From positions 29,700,930 to 29,764,929 of the forward strand of contig CM040439.1 of assembly GCA_022702705.1 (NCBI GenBank): 64,000 nt of DNA, read 5' to 3'. The notes beneath the pieces were generated by a model. It did no database searches and was not told the DNA's origin. It saw nothing but the letters and a program-made list of their open reading frames with translations. A program made the position numbers and the translations under genes. Source of the stretch: Papilionanthe hookeriana x Papilionanthe teres (lineage: Eukaryota; Streptophyta; Magnoliopsida; Asparagales; Orchidaceae). Positions 28,401 to 37,561 of this stretch are shown in pieces (position 1 is the stretch's first letter; the number at the start of each line of letters is the position of its first letter).

Positions 28401-31400
28401 CTATTATCATATTATTATCCCTTTTTCTGAAAATGAGAACAATGAGAATCTTTGCATTGAAATTATCACCACAGTTACATGTAGTTGACGTGTAGTTTAT
28501 ATTAAATCCTTACATGCTCACAGGCTAGGCCATATCATTAGCTTTGCTTGATCTTTTCATCATATTTAGAACTTATAAGTGAGATAAGTTATATTAGAAC
28601 TGCTCCATTTGTAGGCATCCAAAGGAGAGAGGAGATAGAAAACTTGTGCCAAATTGGAGATAGGATAGAGTGCTATGCCCATGAAAGAAGAAGAAGAGAG
28701 CCGCAATCTTGATGATCCACATTTAGTTAGGAGATAATATGCAATCTTGAAGATCCACACTTTGTTATGGTTTGATCTGATGGAAGATGAGAGGAAAACA
28801 CTATAATTTATGTAATTTAGTGCAATATATTAAATTATGATTTTTTAATAACGTTTTATCTCTTATCATTTCTATGGTTCATTAAATTCCTTATGAAGTA
28901 AATTGTATAAAATAGCCATGGAATTTTATGTTACATGGTATGACATTTTGAAATACAATTAAGGTTTTCCTTCTCTTCTAAACCTTAACTTGACAAGCTT
29001 GCTATCTCCTCCTTTGGTGAGTTTGAGAGTGACACCCTTCATTAGGTGAGTTGGGGAGTAGTACTAATGTGAATCTACTATGCAGCATCAATTAGATGAG
29101 CTGCACGGACAGACAAGATCGAGCACAAGCTGTGGGCACACCTTGTTGGTTTAACAGGAAGCGAACCATGCCATTGTTGATGAGAGCTTACTTATGGATA
29201 AAGGCTAACTATTGAGTGAACATGGGGTAAATAAAGTTAGTGCATTAATACATAGCTGCTGCTGTAACATATTGGTTGTGTTCATTTTTTATTTTCTTTA
29301 GTTTTAATTGTTTTTAGTGATTTGTCATCATCTAGGTATATTGATGAGTTCTACAATCATTGTGAGAAATTGGGTATACGCGCCAATGACCTTCAAAAAG
29401 TAATAATATATCCCAAACTAGGTTCTTCTAAACTTACGCAAATGTGTGTTTTTACTTTGATTTCTGTTCCTTCGCTTTCTTTTAATTTCATCCTCGTGAT
29501 TATATCTTGTCAGCTCAAACTGCTGTTGGATCTATTGGTGAGCTTAAATATGTTGATTGTCCTCCATTATTTGGTGCTTTTCCTGCTTCTTCCATTACTA
29601 CATGACTGACGACATATTAATTTGTCAATATGAACGATCAAATCACTACCATTAAGGAACAACTGGGTGAAACTACTGGCATCATCTATGAAGTTTGCTA
29701 TGTTTAGATTTGCTTGAAGTTGAACAAATTCAAACCAGCAAAATGTGGGAACATCCTGAGCGGTATGCCAAAAATAATAGGAAGCGCCCCTTTAAAACTT
29801 ATGCGAATTGTAATTTTGTGTTATGCCGGTGGAAATTCGGAGTTGTGGACGCAAAAATTGAATAATATTTTGGATATCACAAACTCAAATTACAATAGGC
29901 GGACTTACTTCATTCAGTATGGACTGATATAGGATATATATATCTTTTGTTCAAGAAAATGTATTTTTTTCTTAGACTACTTTCATTGTTATTCCACTCA
30001 ATTGTTTCATCCCTTAAAGTATTAGGACCTTTGGACCATCAATGTTCAATTCCTTGGTAGCATCTAAATAAATTGCAATTAACAAAAGCTATAGCATTGG
30101 CCTTACTTACCGAGTTACTTGCAAAACTCCAAGCTTCTTTGTAATGACTATATATTTATAGAATTTTCATATTTTCATTATATTAAAGCTCATTGTTTAA
30201 AATTTAAACAACCTTTATACCTTCTCACTTTACCATGGAGTCTTCCATAGTTTATATTTGTTTATTTCCAAAGTCTCATTTAAGATAGATGATAATTCTT
30301 CTACTGAAAATATTCATTTTATCTAGCATTAAACTTGGCCCAATTTTAAGTTTTAGTTTGGCTTTTTTAACAGCATATCTAAGTTCTAAAATTGAGATGC
30401 ACCTAAAATAGTCTAACGGTATGCATATGTGTGTGCTATTCTTATTTTATTGGGTGTTTGCTTTACTTTGTCGTATGCATCATGCATGCGTAAATTTAGT
30501 TTAAGCTTTATATCAATGGCATGGTTAGTTTACTTATACATGGTTGTGTATATAATATTGATTACTTTTGATTTGCATCTTTTACTTTATTGCTTTTAAG
30601 TAATTTTATTTTGGCTTAGAAATTACAATCGTGCTTGCACTCTTCAGGTTGGAATTCTCCTTCGGGCAATGGGATATCCTCCAGACACAATAATCTATTT
30701 GGCCGGCGCAGAAATGTTTGGTGGCCAAAGGGTTCTAGTCCCCTTGCGTGCAATGTACACAAATTTGGTGGATCGAACTTCTTTATGTAGTAAGACAGAG
30801 TTATTCAACTTGTTAGGCCCAGAAGCTCCTCTTCCTTCAAACTTTCCTGTTCCAATTCCACAGAAAACCAAGAAACAGCTTATCGAAGAGTGGAACAAAG
30901 CTGGGCCTCGGCCACGACCTCTCCCTCCACCTCCTTCTAGACCTTTTTATCAGTATGAGAAGGAAGGTTGGTATGGTTGGATTGCTGAAAGCGATGTCGA
31001 ACCAGACCCTTCAGCAACAGATCTGAGATTTCAGGCTCACAGGTTGTTGTGGAATGCTCTTGATTATTATGTTTCTGTGGAGGCTGATGTATTTTTCCCT
31101 GGATTTCATAACGATGGGAGTGGTTGGCCTGATTTCTCTAGCCTAGTCATTGGCCATCGGTTGTACCAAATGGCGTCTTCAAGAACTTATCGCCCAGACA
31201 GGTAATACCAACTTTTAAGGATATTTACATACGTAGCACACCATTGGAATTATCATCTAACATAAATACATTGCCTGAAGGAATAATTTTACATAATTCA
31301 CTCAATTCTCATTGCTCGACTTTCTCATTACTATCAGTTTTAAAAGTGAAATACACTTTTTCAAGCATAGGCTTAAAGCACCAAAGTGAATATGAAAGTT

Positions 31401-34400
31401 TAAGTGCGAGATATATAAATACATAAGAATTGAGTGCTATGTATGTAAAGGCTCCTAACTTTTAAATGTTAGTTATCTTATTCTATCCTAAATTGTATCA
31501 GCTTGTATGGTTCAGGGCAAAATGATATGTAGAAAATATGAAGACGGGATAGTGTGAGTTATGATAATGAAACGCAAAATTAATAGTTTTGCAATGAGAA
31601 TGATGAACAATTTATTGGATAGCAAACTACAAAATGAAGCATGCAAAATTCATAGGAAAGCCAACTATTAGCATAAATCATTATTTCTAATGATGAAAAA
31701 TATGGACAGAAGGAAGTCAAGTTGGTTTGAATGATCATCAATCTCTCACAATTAACTAAAAATTTGGTCTCAACATTTGAGAACAAAATCAGTGCAATGA
31801 TTAGGAGTTCCTGCATAGATTTAAAAACCATTTTTATGGCGTATCTTAATTATTCCAATCTTACAAGCCAACAATTATAAATAAAGAAGCGAGAAAGTTG
31901 AGCAATGAGAATGATAAAAAAAAAGTTAAAGAATCATTGGCATGATTCCAAAGGCTTTCTTCAAGCATAGCACTTGGATCAAGGAGAGGACTTCACGTCA
32001 ATTTAATTATTTCAATAATCAGTAACATAGTAATTTTCGTATTCTTTCCTTGCAAAGAAAATAATAAAAAAAATCATAATATCCACAAATTATGTAAATT
32101 TTTTGTGCTTCTTAATAGACCTGGTCATACCAAACATTTGCTTTGAATGTTCACTTGGACAACTAATATCACATCTTATTATCATAATATAAGATAAAAA
32201 GAGGCATACCAAATTCTTGAAGCTCTCATCTAAGTGGGTTTTTGGAGGCTACTTAAATATATGCAATTTATCTGTGTATCTTATTGTAGAGACATCACTA
32301 TGTATGTTTTGTCAATTATAGCTCATCTTGCTAGGGTCGAGACTTGGGCCTCGAGCCCGCAGATGATATTTATTTGCATATCATACTAGTAACCTTTATG
32401 TAAGATATAATTGACTGGTACTCCTTACAATGATACTGAACATATTATATGTTTAGTTAATAATAATCTTAATGTTAGATACTTAATGCAACTATGCTAA
32501 AGAAAAGTATCAACGAAGTGGAGTATACCAAAATTTCAACAAATTTCTTGCGCACATTTGCTGTAAATTGATTTGCGAATAGGTTGAATTCTAGCAGCTT
32601 GCATTTTTGTATGAGAATATGATGATTCCAGTTCAAATAATATAACAAAAACACTTCATTATCATCTGCATCGAACAAAGTCCAACTCAAATACAAATCT
32701 ATGCACAAAAGAGTGTAACTAGTATTTCAAATTTGGTGTGAAGAAGCTAAAAGTCATATAAAAAGGACCATGAGAATTACAAAAGTTACAACTCTTGATG
32801 ATTTGTACTAGTTGTTCTCAACTAAGGAAGGAATAGTAATTCATATAAATAAACTAAGGTAAGAGATCATTGGTTTTTGGGAAATTACATGCCTAGGACA
32901 CAATTCTTAGATATTTTCATATCTTGCTCCTAAACTTTCATAGTTACTTACATAACTCTTTGGTGCTTTAAACGTATGCCTGAAAATATATGCTTCACTT
33001 CTTATAAGTGCTGATAGTGCTATTTTTAATATGTTCTTAAAGATTTGAGTGTTATGTGTATAAATACAAAAATTTAGCTGTGAGATATGCAAATACATAA
33101 GAATTATGTGCTATGTATGTAAATGCCCCATGTTTTTTTTAATGATTAGAATAATTAAGTATATTATGTATTAATTGAAAATTTTGAGGTAGGGCTAGTT
33201 TTGAAGAAATGCATAAAAGTATAGGTTTTACTCTATATGATGTACTTGCCGAGCTTTGCAGTGGTCAACCGGACTTTTGACGGGCCAGCCCTTTTTTATG
33301 CGCTCAGCGCTCAATAGCTTTGTGAGCTCCTTTTTTTTCAAGTAAAAAACTAGGAATATTAAAACTGTGGGATACTATGCATATAAGCTTAATATCAAAA
33401 TAATTGGCAGAAAAAGTGGTAGATGAAAGTTAAACTTTGATGATAGAAGTTATGCAAAATAATAAATATAAGGATTTTCTTCAGTACATGCAGATCTCAT
33501 CAACATGGAATAAGGATAGAGATATTTGTAAGATGATTTTCGCATAATGCATGTACTAGCTGAGCTGGTTAAATGAAGAATGAGGCTTTATAAAATAGAC
33601 CTTGAGTGCTTTGGATAAACTAAATGACTGATGATGATATCGATCCTATAATATTTTACTTTACCAAAGACTTATAATTTAGAAACATAATATTATGCGC
33701 GCTATGGATTTGTGAGTTCATTATTTTTCAAGTAAAAAACTAGGAATATTAGAATGGTGGGATACAATGTATATAAGCTTAATGTCAAAATATTTGGAAG
33801 AAAAAGTGGTAGATGAAAGCTAAACTCTGATGATAGAAGTTATGCAAAATAATAATAAATAAGGATTTTCTTCAGTGCATGCAGATCTCATCAACATGGA
33901 ATAAGGATAGAGATATTGTAGGATGATTTTCGCAAAATACTTGGCATATGTACTAGCTGAGCTGGTTAAATGAAGAATGAGGATTTATAAAGTAGATCTT
34001 GTATTCTTTGCATAAACTTAATGACAATGATGATAACATTGATCCTATAATATTTTACTTTACCAAAGAGTCATAATTTAGCAAACCTAAGACTTGCAAC
34101 TCAACATTAGTTATCCATGTTTTTTCCACTTCAAATTTAATTTTTTTAGTTAATCACCATCCTTATTCTCTATTTCTTTCAACATTGGGTCGAACATACT
34201 ACACGATGTTGCATGGTAGGATAGAAAGCGGGATTGCAAATAAAGGAGAAAAACGAGCCCAAGGAGTGAAAAAAGTATTTATTTATTTATTTTTTTAGCG
34301 GGTTGAAGTATTACATTCACCTTAAACCTACAACGTGGTATATTCTATTGCACTTTATGGCTATCATTTTAGGTTAACATGATTTATGAGGTGAACGTCA

Positions 34401-35253
34401 ACCCCATATAACCATACTATAGATTTAAGTATCAACTTATCAATCATCCAAAAACAAAGCGACCATTTGTTTTATTCTTTATAATATCTTTTTTCATCCC
34501 TGTTTGCACTTCTGATTGTCGTTTTTTATTTTGAATATGTTTAATGCACATTCTGTACATTGCTTCCCTCATATAAATCCTTGCAATCTATAGCAACTTT
34601 GAGACACTTCTTGGTATGTTCAACATATTTTTGCTCTTCTACCATTCATTTTTCTCTTTTATTTTTGTTTTTACTATATATTCAATTTTAGGAATAAATT
34701 TTTATGATTCCTTTAAATTTTTGTTGAGCTTATTTTGGAAGTAAATGTGTTGAGAAATCATTTTTGTTTTTTTAATGATCTGACATTCATAGATTACCCC
34801 TATCACAGAAAAACACTCGTCATGCTTCTAGATTCAATCCGCGACAACCTTTATTATCCTAAGCATAATTGGACAATCTTAGTTCGCGAAAATCTCAACA
34901 ACAGTTTAGGCATCAATGGTGTAATAATGGAGTCCCAGATGTCAAAACCAAGATCATTTCTTTCCCATCCTTTACCAGAATGCTCCTGCAGAGCATCAAG
35001 AACTCCTGAAGTTCAAAGACTCGTGAAGGGTCCCAACAATGAAATCCTGTTTGGTGGTGAAGAAAAATGCCCCGAATGGATGATTCGAGGTCTTAATCTC
35101 GTTGTTTCGGAATCCGGCGATTTAAAAGATGAAGGCGATGAGTTTCCGGAAGAAGAGTTGGAATTGGAGAACCGGCAGGATGCCGGTGATGGAAGCAGAA
35201 GCGAAGCAACCAGACCTGTTGAGCAGGATGAAGAAATGGATCCAGATGATTAG
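10132..35253 (+). CDS. O-fucosyltransferase family protein (plant GT, complete, 10 coding exons)
   Basis: Coding exons: 10132-10284, 10477-10561, 13864-13931, 14012-14100, 14202-14445, 22720-22832, 23140-23230, 23428-23556, 30648-31201 and 34809-35253. All introns are GT..AG, phases fit exactly, and 1971 nt give 656 residues. Seen: a short cytosolic N-terminus with a single hydrophobic anchor (about residues 8-29, type II Golgi-type), then the O-fucosyltransferase fold (about 80-380) with ICDLVAVSRLLNATLVIPE, LRCRVAFHALQF, IIYLAGAEMFGGQR and VDRTSL (365-370), then a Pro-rich linker, a conserved C-terminal region (LLWNALDYYVSVEADVFFPG) and an acidic tail (about 616-656). The family is thought to add fucose, or act in wall or glycoprotein synthesis, in the secretory pathway; the substrate here is unknown. 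The usual HLR motif is replaced by LHPGL (about 262-266). Long introns 2, 5, 8 and 9 carry transposons, yet the frame is intact. Confidence 0.95.
10477..10561 (+). CDS. O-fucosyltransferase-family gene, coding exon 2 (stem)
   Basis: Residues 52-79 plus one base of codon 80 (KFRYRKLWGSIQSLEALQPF). Acceptor TTTGCAG, donor CCTG|GTATTT. It belongs to the lumenal stem between the anchor and the catalytic fold. Confidence 0.9.
10562..13228. other. First part of intron 2 of the O-fucosyltransferase-family gene, nothing recognised
   Basis: Open frames on both strands up to 122 codons occur (for example 10665-11033) but show no family signature and no splice context. They probably reflect unrecognised old transposon sequence. 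Confidence 0.4.
13229..13469. mobile_element. Hairpin MITE, copy 2
   Basis: Starts TTACACATGCAGCGCAC and ends TATGTAAATGCCCC. It shares ACCTATGCATGAAAA, TGTATTTCACTTTTA, GGTAATAGTAATATTTTT and GTGATATTAAGGAT with copies 1 and 6 in the same order. Lies within intron 2, 395 bp before exon 3. Confidence 0.65.
13864..13931 (+). CDS. O-fucosyltransferase-family gene, coding exon 3
   Basis: Residues 80-102 (VPGKQNGFIYAKIYGGFDHV), the first strand of the fold, corresponding to the NGYL.V...GGLNQ block of the wider family. Acceptor GTTACAG, donor TCG|GTAGGC. Confidence 0.9.
14012..14100 (+). CDS. O-fucosyltransferase-family gene, coding exon 4
   Basis: Residues 103 to 132 (split codon), ICDLVAVSRLLNATLVIPEI, a signature stretch of plant O-fucosyltransferases (family form: I.D.V.VAR.LNATLVVPEL). 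The intron before it is only 80 bp. Confidence 0.93.
14202..14445 (+). CDS. O-fucosyltransferase-family gene, coding exon 5
   Basis: Residues 132-213, from SKFKSFSYVYNEEQF to ISDGGCLE. Corresponds to the domain region with the family's D..F........LP pattern (LVVVKSLPNDLR). The donor GAG|GTATGC opens an 8274-bp intron. Confidence 0.92.
15280..16050 (+). mobile_element. Chromovirus (Ty3/gypsy) integrase-chromodomain 3' fragment
   Basis: In intron 5. An integrase tail is readable: the frame at about 15290-15410 resembles DRTEVVNKS...YLHCFVSD...WTRWIS, followed by an 87-codon open stretch (15412-15675) with TRLIHYEHNTKPISNLDQYL and REVQFEPEDIINLKL, the usual region after the integrase core. Beyond the stop the reading continues in pieces to a chromodomain-like NL..YEELGSL remnant near 15960. 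Stops and frame breaks show that it is dead. No gag, protease or reverse transcriptase was seen next to it. Confidence 0.8.
16055..16440 (+). repeat. LTR-like sequence following the chromovirus fragment
   Basis: GC-rich start (GTCCCTCTTGGACTGACCCG) directly downstream of the integrase remnant, followed by TG-rich transcribed-type sequence. This fits a 3' LTR by position. The outer edge is not defined. A related-looking piece (GGTCCAAGAGGGATCGG, then ATTAGGGTTAATTTT) occurs at about 17515-17770. Confidence 0.35.
16441..19241. other. Intron 5, unassigned repeat-like sequence
   Basis: No gene. 17400-17770 is LTR-like. 18270-19240 repeats phrases such as GAAGCATATGGTAGCTCTATG and TTGAATATATGGAA at 18690-18730 and 19025-19065, hinting at an old duplicated element. 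Confidence 0.35.
19242..19328. repeat. (AT)n microsatellite
   Basis: Nearly pure TA dinucleotides with a few interruptions (GTGTATATAT, ACATATATAT). Confidence 0.95.
19385..20090. repeat. Degenerate tandem array, period about 91 bp
   Basis: Recurring unit GAGCTGGGCTTGTTTTCAGC ... TTGCTGTGGCTCGGTTTTGGC ... TTTTAGCTTTATGTTGGG ... CTGTTTTAAC. Unit starts near 19533, 19625, 19716 and 19807 (spacing 91-92), with more diverged or longer units near 19917 and 20031 and partial units from 19385. Lies in intron 5. Confidence 0.75.
20100..22438. other. Intron 5, GC-variable repeat-like sequence
   Basis: 20690-21200 and 21750-22020 have LTR-like composition (mixed CG-containing words, e.g. TAGCGGGGCACTCGTACC). 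I could not pair termini or find coding motifs. Confidence 0.3.
22439..22478. repeat. (AT)n microsatellite after AAAT units
   Basis: About 19 AT units preceded by AAATAAATAAATAAT. Confidence 0.95.
22567..22654. mobile_element. Hairpin MITE end fragment, copy 3
   Basis: Reads ATGTAAATGCATAAGAATTATGTGG toward GGTAAATTTCCC in the order CATAAGAATT, ATGTGGTATG, the same right-arm sequence as complete copies. Only one arm is present, 66 bp before exon 6. Confidence 0.5.
22720..22832 (+). CDS. O-fucosyltransferase-family gene, coding exon 6
   Basis: Residues 214-251 (SILPPDLEEYQRLRCRVAFH, then ALQFRPEIQALGNQIVER). Matches the family block DL..L.RLRCR.NYHAL.F...I. Acceptor CCCTGCAG, donor AAAG|GTACTC. 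Confidence 0.93.
23140..23230 (+). CDS. O-fucosyltransferase-family gene, coding exon 7 (nucleotide-sugar motif region)
   Basis: Residues 251-281 (GRPYLALHPGLARDTLAFHG, then CAELFQ). This aligns with the place where most members have HLRFE.DM.AF.GC. The histidine is kept but the following Leu-Arg is Pro-Gly here. An intact frame and conserved flanks argue against a sequencing artefact. Confidence 0.93.
23428..23556 (+). CDS. O-fucosyltransferase-family gene, coding exon 8
   Basis: Residues 282-324 (DVHTELIQYRRNQMIKRGIV to GLCPLMPEE). Ends just before the family block EEVG.LLRA.G. The donor GAAGAG|GTGAGT starts a 7091-bp intron. Confidence 0.93.
23688..23763. mobile_element. Hairpin MITE end fragment, copy 4
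   Basis: GGGAAATTTATATGTATACC then CACTTCTTATGTATTTACAT: the reverse complement of the arm at 22567-22654. A single arm only, 131 bp after exon 8. Confidence 0.5.
23922..25305. mobile_element. PIF/Harbinger-like element with GC-rich gene-like interior
   Basis: The left end GGGCCCGTTTGGGGCAGCTT and the next 140 bp are clearly related to the complete MITE at 38207-38415 (shared GGCGTTTT, AAAACGC, GTTTGGTTTGC/GTTTGAATCAC, AACTAAACAC, GCTGCGT..CGCGA blocks). Toward 25305, CCAAATAGAC and an inner CGCACAAATCAAACGTACC match the reverse complement of the left arm imperfectly, so I take this as the right end. The interior has a strongly GC-rich, CT-rich half (24050-24690) and an AT-rich half (24690-25140). 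No clear target duplication remains. It is inside intron 8. Confidence 0.55.
24351..24587 (-). pseudogene. Unidentified gene-like 5' fragment inside the Harbinger-like element
   Basis: A 78-codon minus-strand frame begins MATMERLFVEIFDKNRWIKR, preceded by GGGGGAAGATGGCC, a normal plant start context, and a GC-rich leader. An overlapping frame (24296-24499) stays open for 67 codons, as if a frameshift split one longer exon. I do not recognise the family. Composition differs sharply from the flanking intron. It could be a captured host-gene piece or a remnant of the element's own gene; chance cannot be excluded. Confidence 0.3.
25306..30647. other. Rest of intron 8, very AT-rich, no gene recognised
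   Basis: 26640-28300 is extremely AT-rich. Weak coding-like segments occur at 29322-29420 (YIDEFYNHCEKLGIRANDL) and 29640-29935 (a frame with KMWEHPERYAKNNRK), which look like decayed transposon protein but match no family I can name. Confidence 0.35.
30648..31201 (+). CDS. O-fucosyltransferase-family gene, coding exon 9 (largest)
   Basis: Residues 325-509. Starts VGILLRAMGYPPDTIIYLAG, has the GGQR (349-352) and VDRTSL (365-370) motifs, then a polyproline linker (RPRPLPPPPSRPF) and the subfamily-specific region EGWYGWIAESDVEPDPSA and FFPGFHNDGSGWPDFSSL. Confidence 0.95.
31219..31455. mobile_element. Hairpin MITE, copy 5
   Basis: Left arm TTTACATACGTAGCACACC and right arm ATAAATACATAAGAATTGAG ending TATGTAAAGGCTCC are inverted relatives. 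The core AAAAGTGAAATACACTTTTT is inverted relative to copies 1 and 2. It starts 18 bp after exon 9. Confidence 0.65.
32879..33130. mobile_element. Hairpin MITE, copy 6
   Basis: The clearest member: left arm TTACATGCCTAGGACACAAT and TCTTAGATATTTTCATATC pair with the right arm GATATGCAAATACATAAGAA and ATGTGCTATGTATGTAAATG followed by CCCC. About 250 bp, no coding capacity. In intron 9. Confidence 0.7.
33319..34098 (+). repeat. 390-bp tandem duplication in intron 9
   Basis: Units about 33319-33708 and 33709-34098. Shared blocks at a constant offset of 390: TTTGTGAG, CAAGTAAAAAACTAGGAATA, GAAAAAGTGGTAGATGAAAG, TGCAGATCTCATCAACATGG, TAGCTGAGCTGGTTAAATGA and CCTATAATATTTTACTTTAC. The units differ by scattered substitutions and short indels. 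Confidence 0.9.
34809..35253 (+). CDS. O-fucosyltransferase-family gene, coding exon 10 (C-terminus)
   Basis: Residues 509-656. Begins KTLVMLLDSIRDNLYYPKHN, contains a small Cys motif (PECSCR) and ends in a strongly acidic tail (EEELELE, EQDEEMDPDD) before TAG at 35251-35253. Confidence 0.93.
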
Positions 35254-35644
35254 AGACTCCAAACAACAACAATAGTCCATATTTTCTGTGCCATTGGTCG
35301 TTATTTGTCGACCCATGGTTTAGGATGTCTTCGTCCGGCGCTCATGGACGACGAGGCCTGCCATAATTCTTCCTATACGGTCAACCAATGATAGGAGTTT
35401 CATAATTTTTTTGGCTTTTCATACCAAAGTTGGTGTGATCTGTAAATTTCTAATTCCATATCTTAAGGATTAGGCGTTCTTTTAGCTCTTTCTGACCAAT
35501 TTCCCAATAGGCAATTTTGGGCTCAGAGAATTGATTGTCTTGCTGCTGATATATGATATATTGTGAACCATTTCAGACACTGCTATTAAATTTGCATTTT
35601 TTTTTAATATTTTTTGGGATTCTATATTTCTGATTTCTAATGCA
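35254..35644 (+). other. 3' untranslated region of the O-fucosyltransferase-family gene
   Basis: Sequence after the TAG stop, ending at latest where the Mutator-like MITE begins at 35645. No unambiguous AATAAA signal was found, so the exact poly(A) site is unknown. Confidence 0.5.
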
Positions 35645-35954
35645 GGAAAAAAATTACGTACGTAAGACGTACGTAGAGCTGCGTATGTAAACACAGGATA
35701 TACGGGGGTTATATCCAGGTTACAACCTTCCTTAACCTACTTATAACCCCTTATAATCTCTCTGTACCCTCTATAATCTACTTATAACCTCTGTTAACCC
35801 CATTGTAATATACTAATGCATGGAAACAAAAGCGCGGACTTATTGGTAGGTTAAGGGGGGTTACTAACACTCGTAAGTAGGCTGCGGAGCTTATACCCGA
35901 TTATTACATACACATCTCCGTATAGCGCCTTTTAACATCATGAAATTTTTTTCC
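35645..35954. mobile_element. Mutator-like (MULE) MITE with perfect 9-bp target duplication
   Basis: Termini GGAAAAAAATTACG and, inverted, GGAAAAAAATTTCA share an 11-bp perfect inverted repeat. The 9-bp TCTAATGCA flanks both sides (35636-35644 and 35955-35963), the length typical of Mutator-like elements. 310 bp, non-coding. The interior has repeated TAACC/TTATAACC words and palindromic TACGTACGTA near the left end. It lies about 390 bp downstream of the O-fucosyltransferase-family stop codon. Confidence 0.85.
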
Positions 35955-36087
35955 TCTAATGCATAATAATGGCTAAAATGCAGCATGAAAATTAGTTGTC
36001 TTCTGTCACATCTATCAGTATGGCACTAATTAACATCTCATTTTAAGTTTCTACTTTCCCAAAATATCAGTAATAAAACATTCTTTG

Positions 36088-36312
36088 AGGGATTTTGATG
36101 CATACCACTTAATTCCTATTCATTTACATATCCAACACCTATAACATTGCCTATGCATGAAAATATGCATTTAATTTTTTAAAAGTTCAAAACAGTGTTA
36201 TGTTGATGTGGATTGAAAATTTTGGGTGATATAAATGTAAGATGTAAAGAGGTGATTGATATGTAAATACATAAGAATTATGTGGTATTCATGTTGAATA
36301 ATTTTCTATGTA
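36088..36312. mobile_element. Hairpin MITE, copy 7
   Basis: Left arm GATGCATACCACTTAATTCC, core CCTATGCATGAAAATATGCA, right arm TATGTAAATACATAAGAATT and ATGTGGTATTCATG. Same order as the other copies. Confidence 0.65.
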
Positions 36313-36639
36313 TTTGCATGTCGAACATCTAAATTTTGATATTTATTTATAGCATTTAAATCTTTAATATAACACTAATAATAATGAATTTTAAAGTGAA
36401 ATTTGAAACCACCAGGGAAAAGAAATTGTGCTGATGCTCTAATTAAACATTTGTAGCAATTTCAAATTCATAATGAATTGATTCCTTTATTTACAAATTT
36501 CGATTTCTTAAACCATATTTTTGCATTTGAGTTCAAATTTATTAAGTTTTCTCAAGTGAATGACATCGACAAAATAGTTACATTTTGTGGAAATGCACTT
36601 TTTCTATTTTTTTTTTTTTAAATTTTCAATTTACTTTCT

Positions 36640-37010
36640 GTTAAGTGTTGCCGAGATGAGAATAATTAGACAATGGGAAATGATTATATCTGTAATGGGG
36701 TTGGTATTGCACCAGTGACAGATAAAATTAGAGTCGTCTTAGATAGTTTGGTCACATTACACGTCGACCACTTGATGATCTGATTAAGAGAGTAGATGTT
36801 TTAGATACTACTTATGTTAAGAAGGGCAGAGGTAGACCTAAGAAAAATTGAACTTATTGTAAATTGAACTTATTGTATAAAAAATGATCTTAATTTGTTA
36901 GAATTAAATAAATATTTGACACTAAATAGGACGCAATGGAGGAAAAGGATTCATGTAGCCAACCCCACTTAGTATGATTAAGACTTTGTCGTTATTGTCG
37001 TAAATAATAT
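36640..37010 (+). mobile_element. RTE-type LINE 3' end, degenerate
   Basis: Collinear with the LINE at 49670-50400: GTGTTGCCGAGATGAGAA, GTGACAGATAAAATTAGAG, CGTCGACCA, ACTTATGTTAAGAAGG, AAATGATCTTAATTTGTTAG, AGGACGCAATGGAG and AAAAGGATTC. It is 5'-truncated with an internal deletion and ends at TTGTCGTTATTGTCG, a (TTG)n-like tail. Confidence 0.8.
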
Positions 37011-37289
37011 CGAAGTAGACTCGGAGATCACCATTCTAAAAATGTGTGAGATTCAATTTTCAACCCGTTCGCTATGAAATGTTTTTCTATTAGAAAATTT
37101 TACTGATTGTAGACATAGATTTAATTATAATAGATATTAATGCAATTTCATTTATTAAAAAAAAACCTGCTGATTAATTATATTTCAAATTAATTCAACG
37201 ATTTCAAATTTTTTTTCATGATATTTTCCATCAAAATTTTATATTATATATGCCTAAAACAGTGCTGATTGTTTTAGCTTTATATCCAT

Positions 37290-37494
37290 GCCATTTAGAT
37301 ATCTAGCACAATTAATATATATATATATATATACCTCCTAATGCATAAAAAGATATATTTCATTTTTTTAAAGTTAAAATAATAATATTTTTGATGCGAT
37401 ATGAAAGATTAGGAGGATATAAATGTAAAACAATATAATTTAGATGCTGGATATGTAAATACATAGAAATTAGAAGGTATGTAACAAAATGACT
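37290..37494. mobile_element. Hairpin MITE, copy 8 (diverged)
   Basis: Contains CTAATGCATAAAAAGATATA, TTTCATTTTTTTAAAG, GATGCGATATGAAAGATT and TATGTAAATACATAGAAATT in family order. The left arm is partly replaced by an AT microsatellite. Confidence 0.5.
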
Positions 37495-37502
37495 CCTTAT
37501 TA

Positions 37503-37505
37503 ATA

Positions 37506-37556
<51 letters not shown>
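37503..37556. repeat. (AT)n microsatellite
   Basis: Nearly perfect AT run of about 25 units between the two genes. Confidence 0.95.
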
Positions 37557-37561
<5 letters not shown>

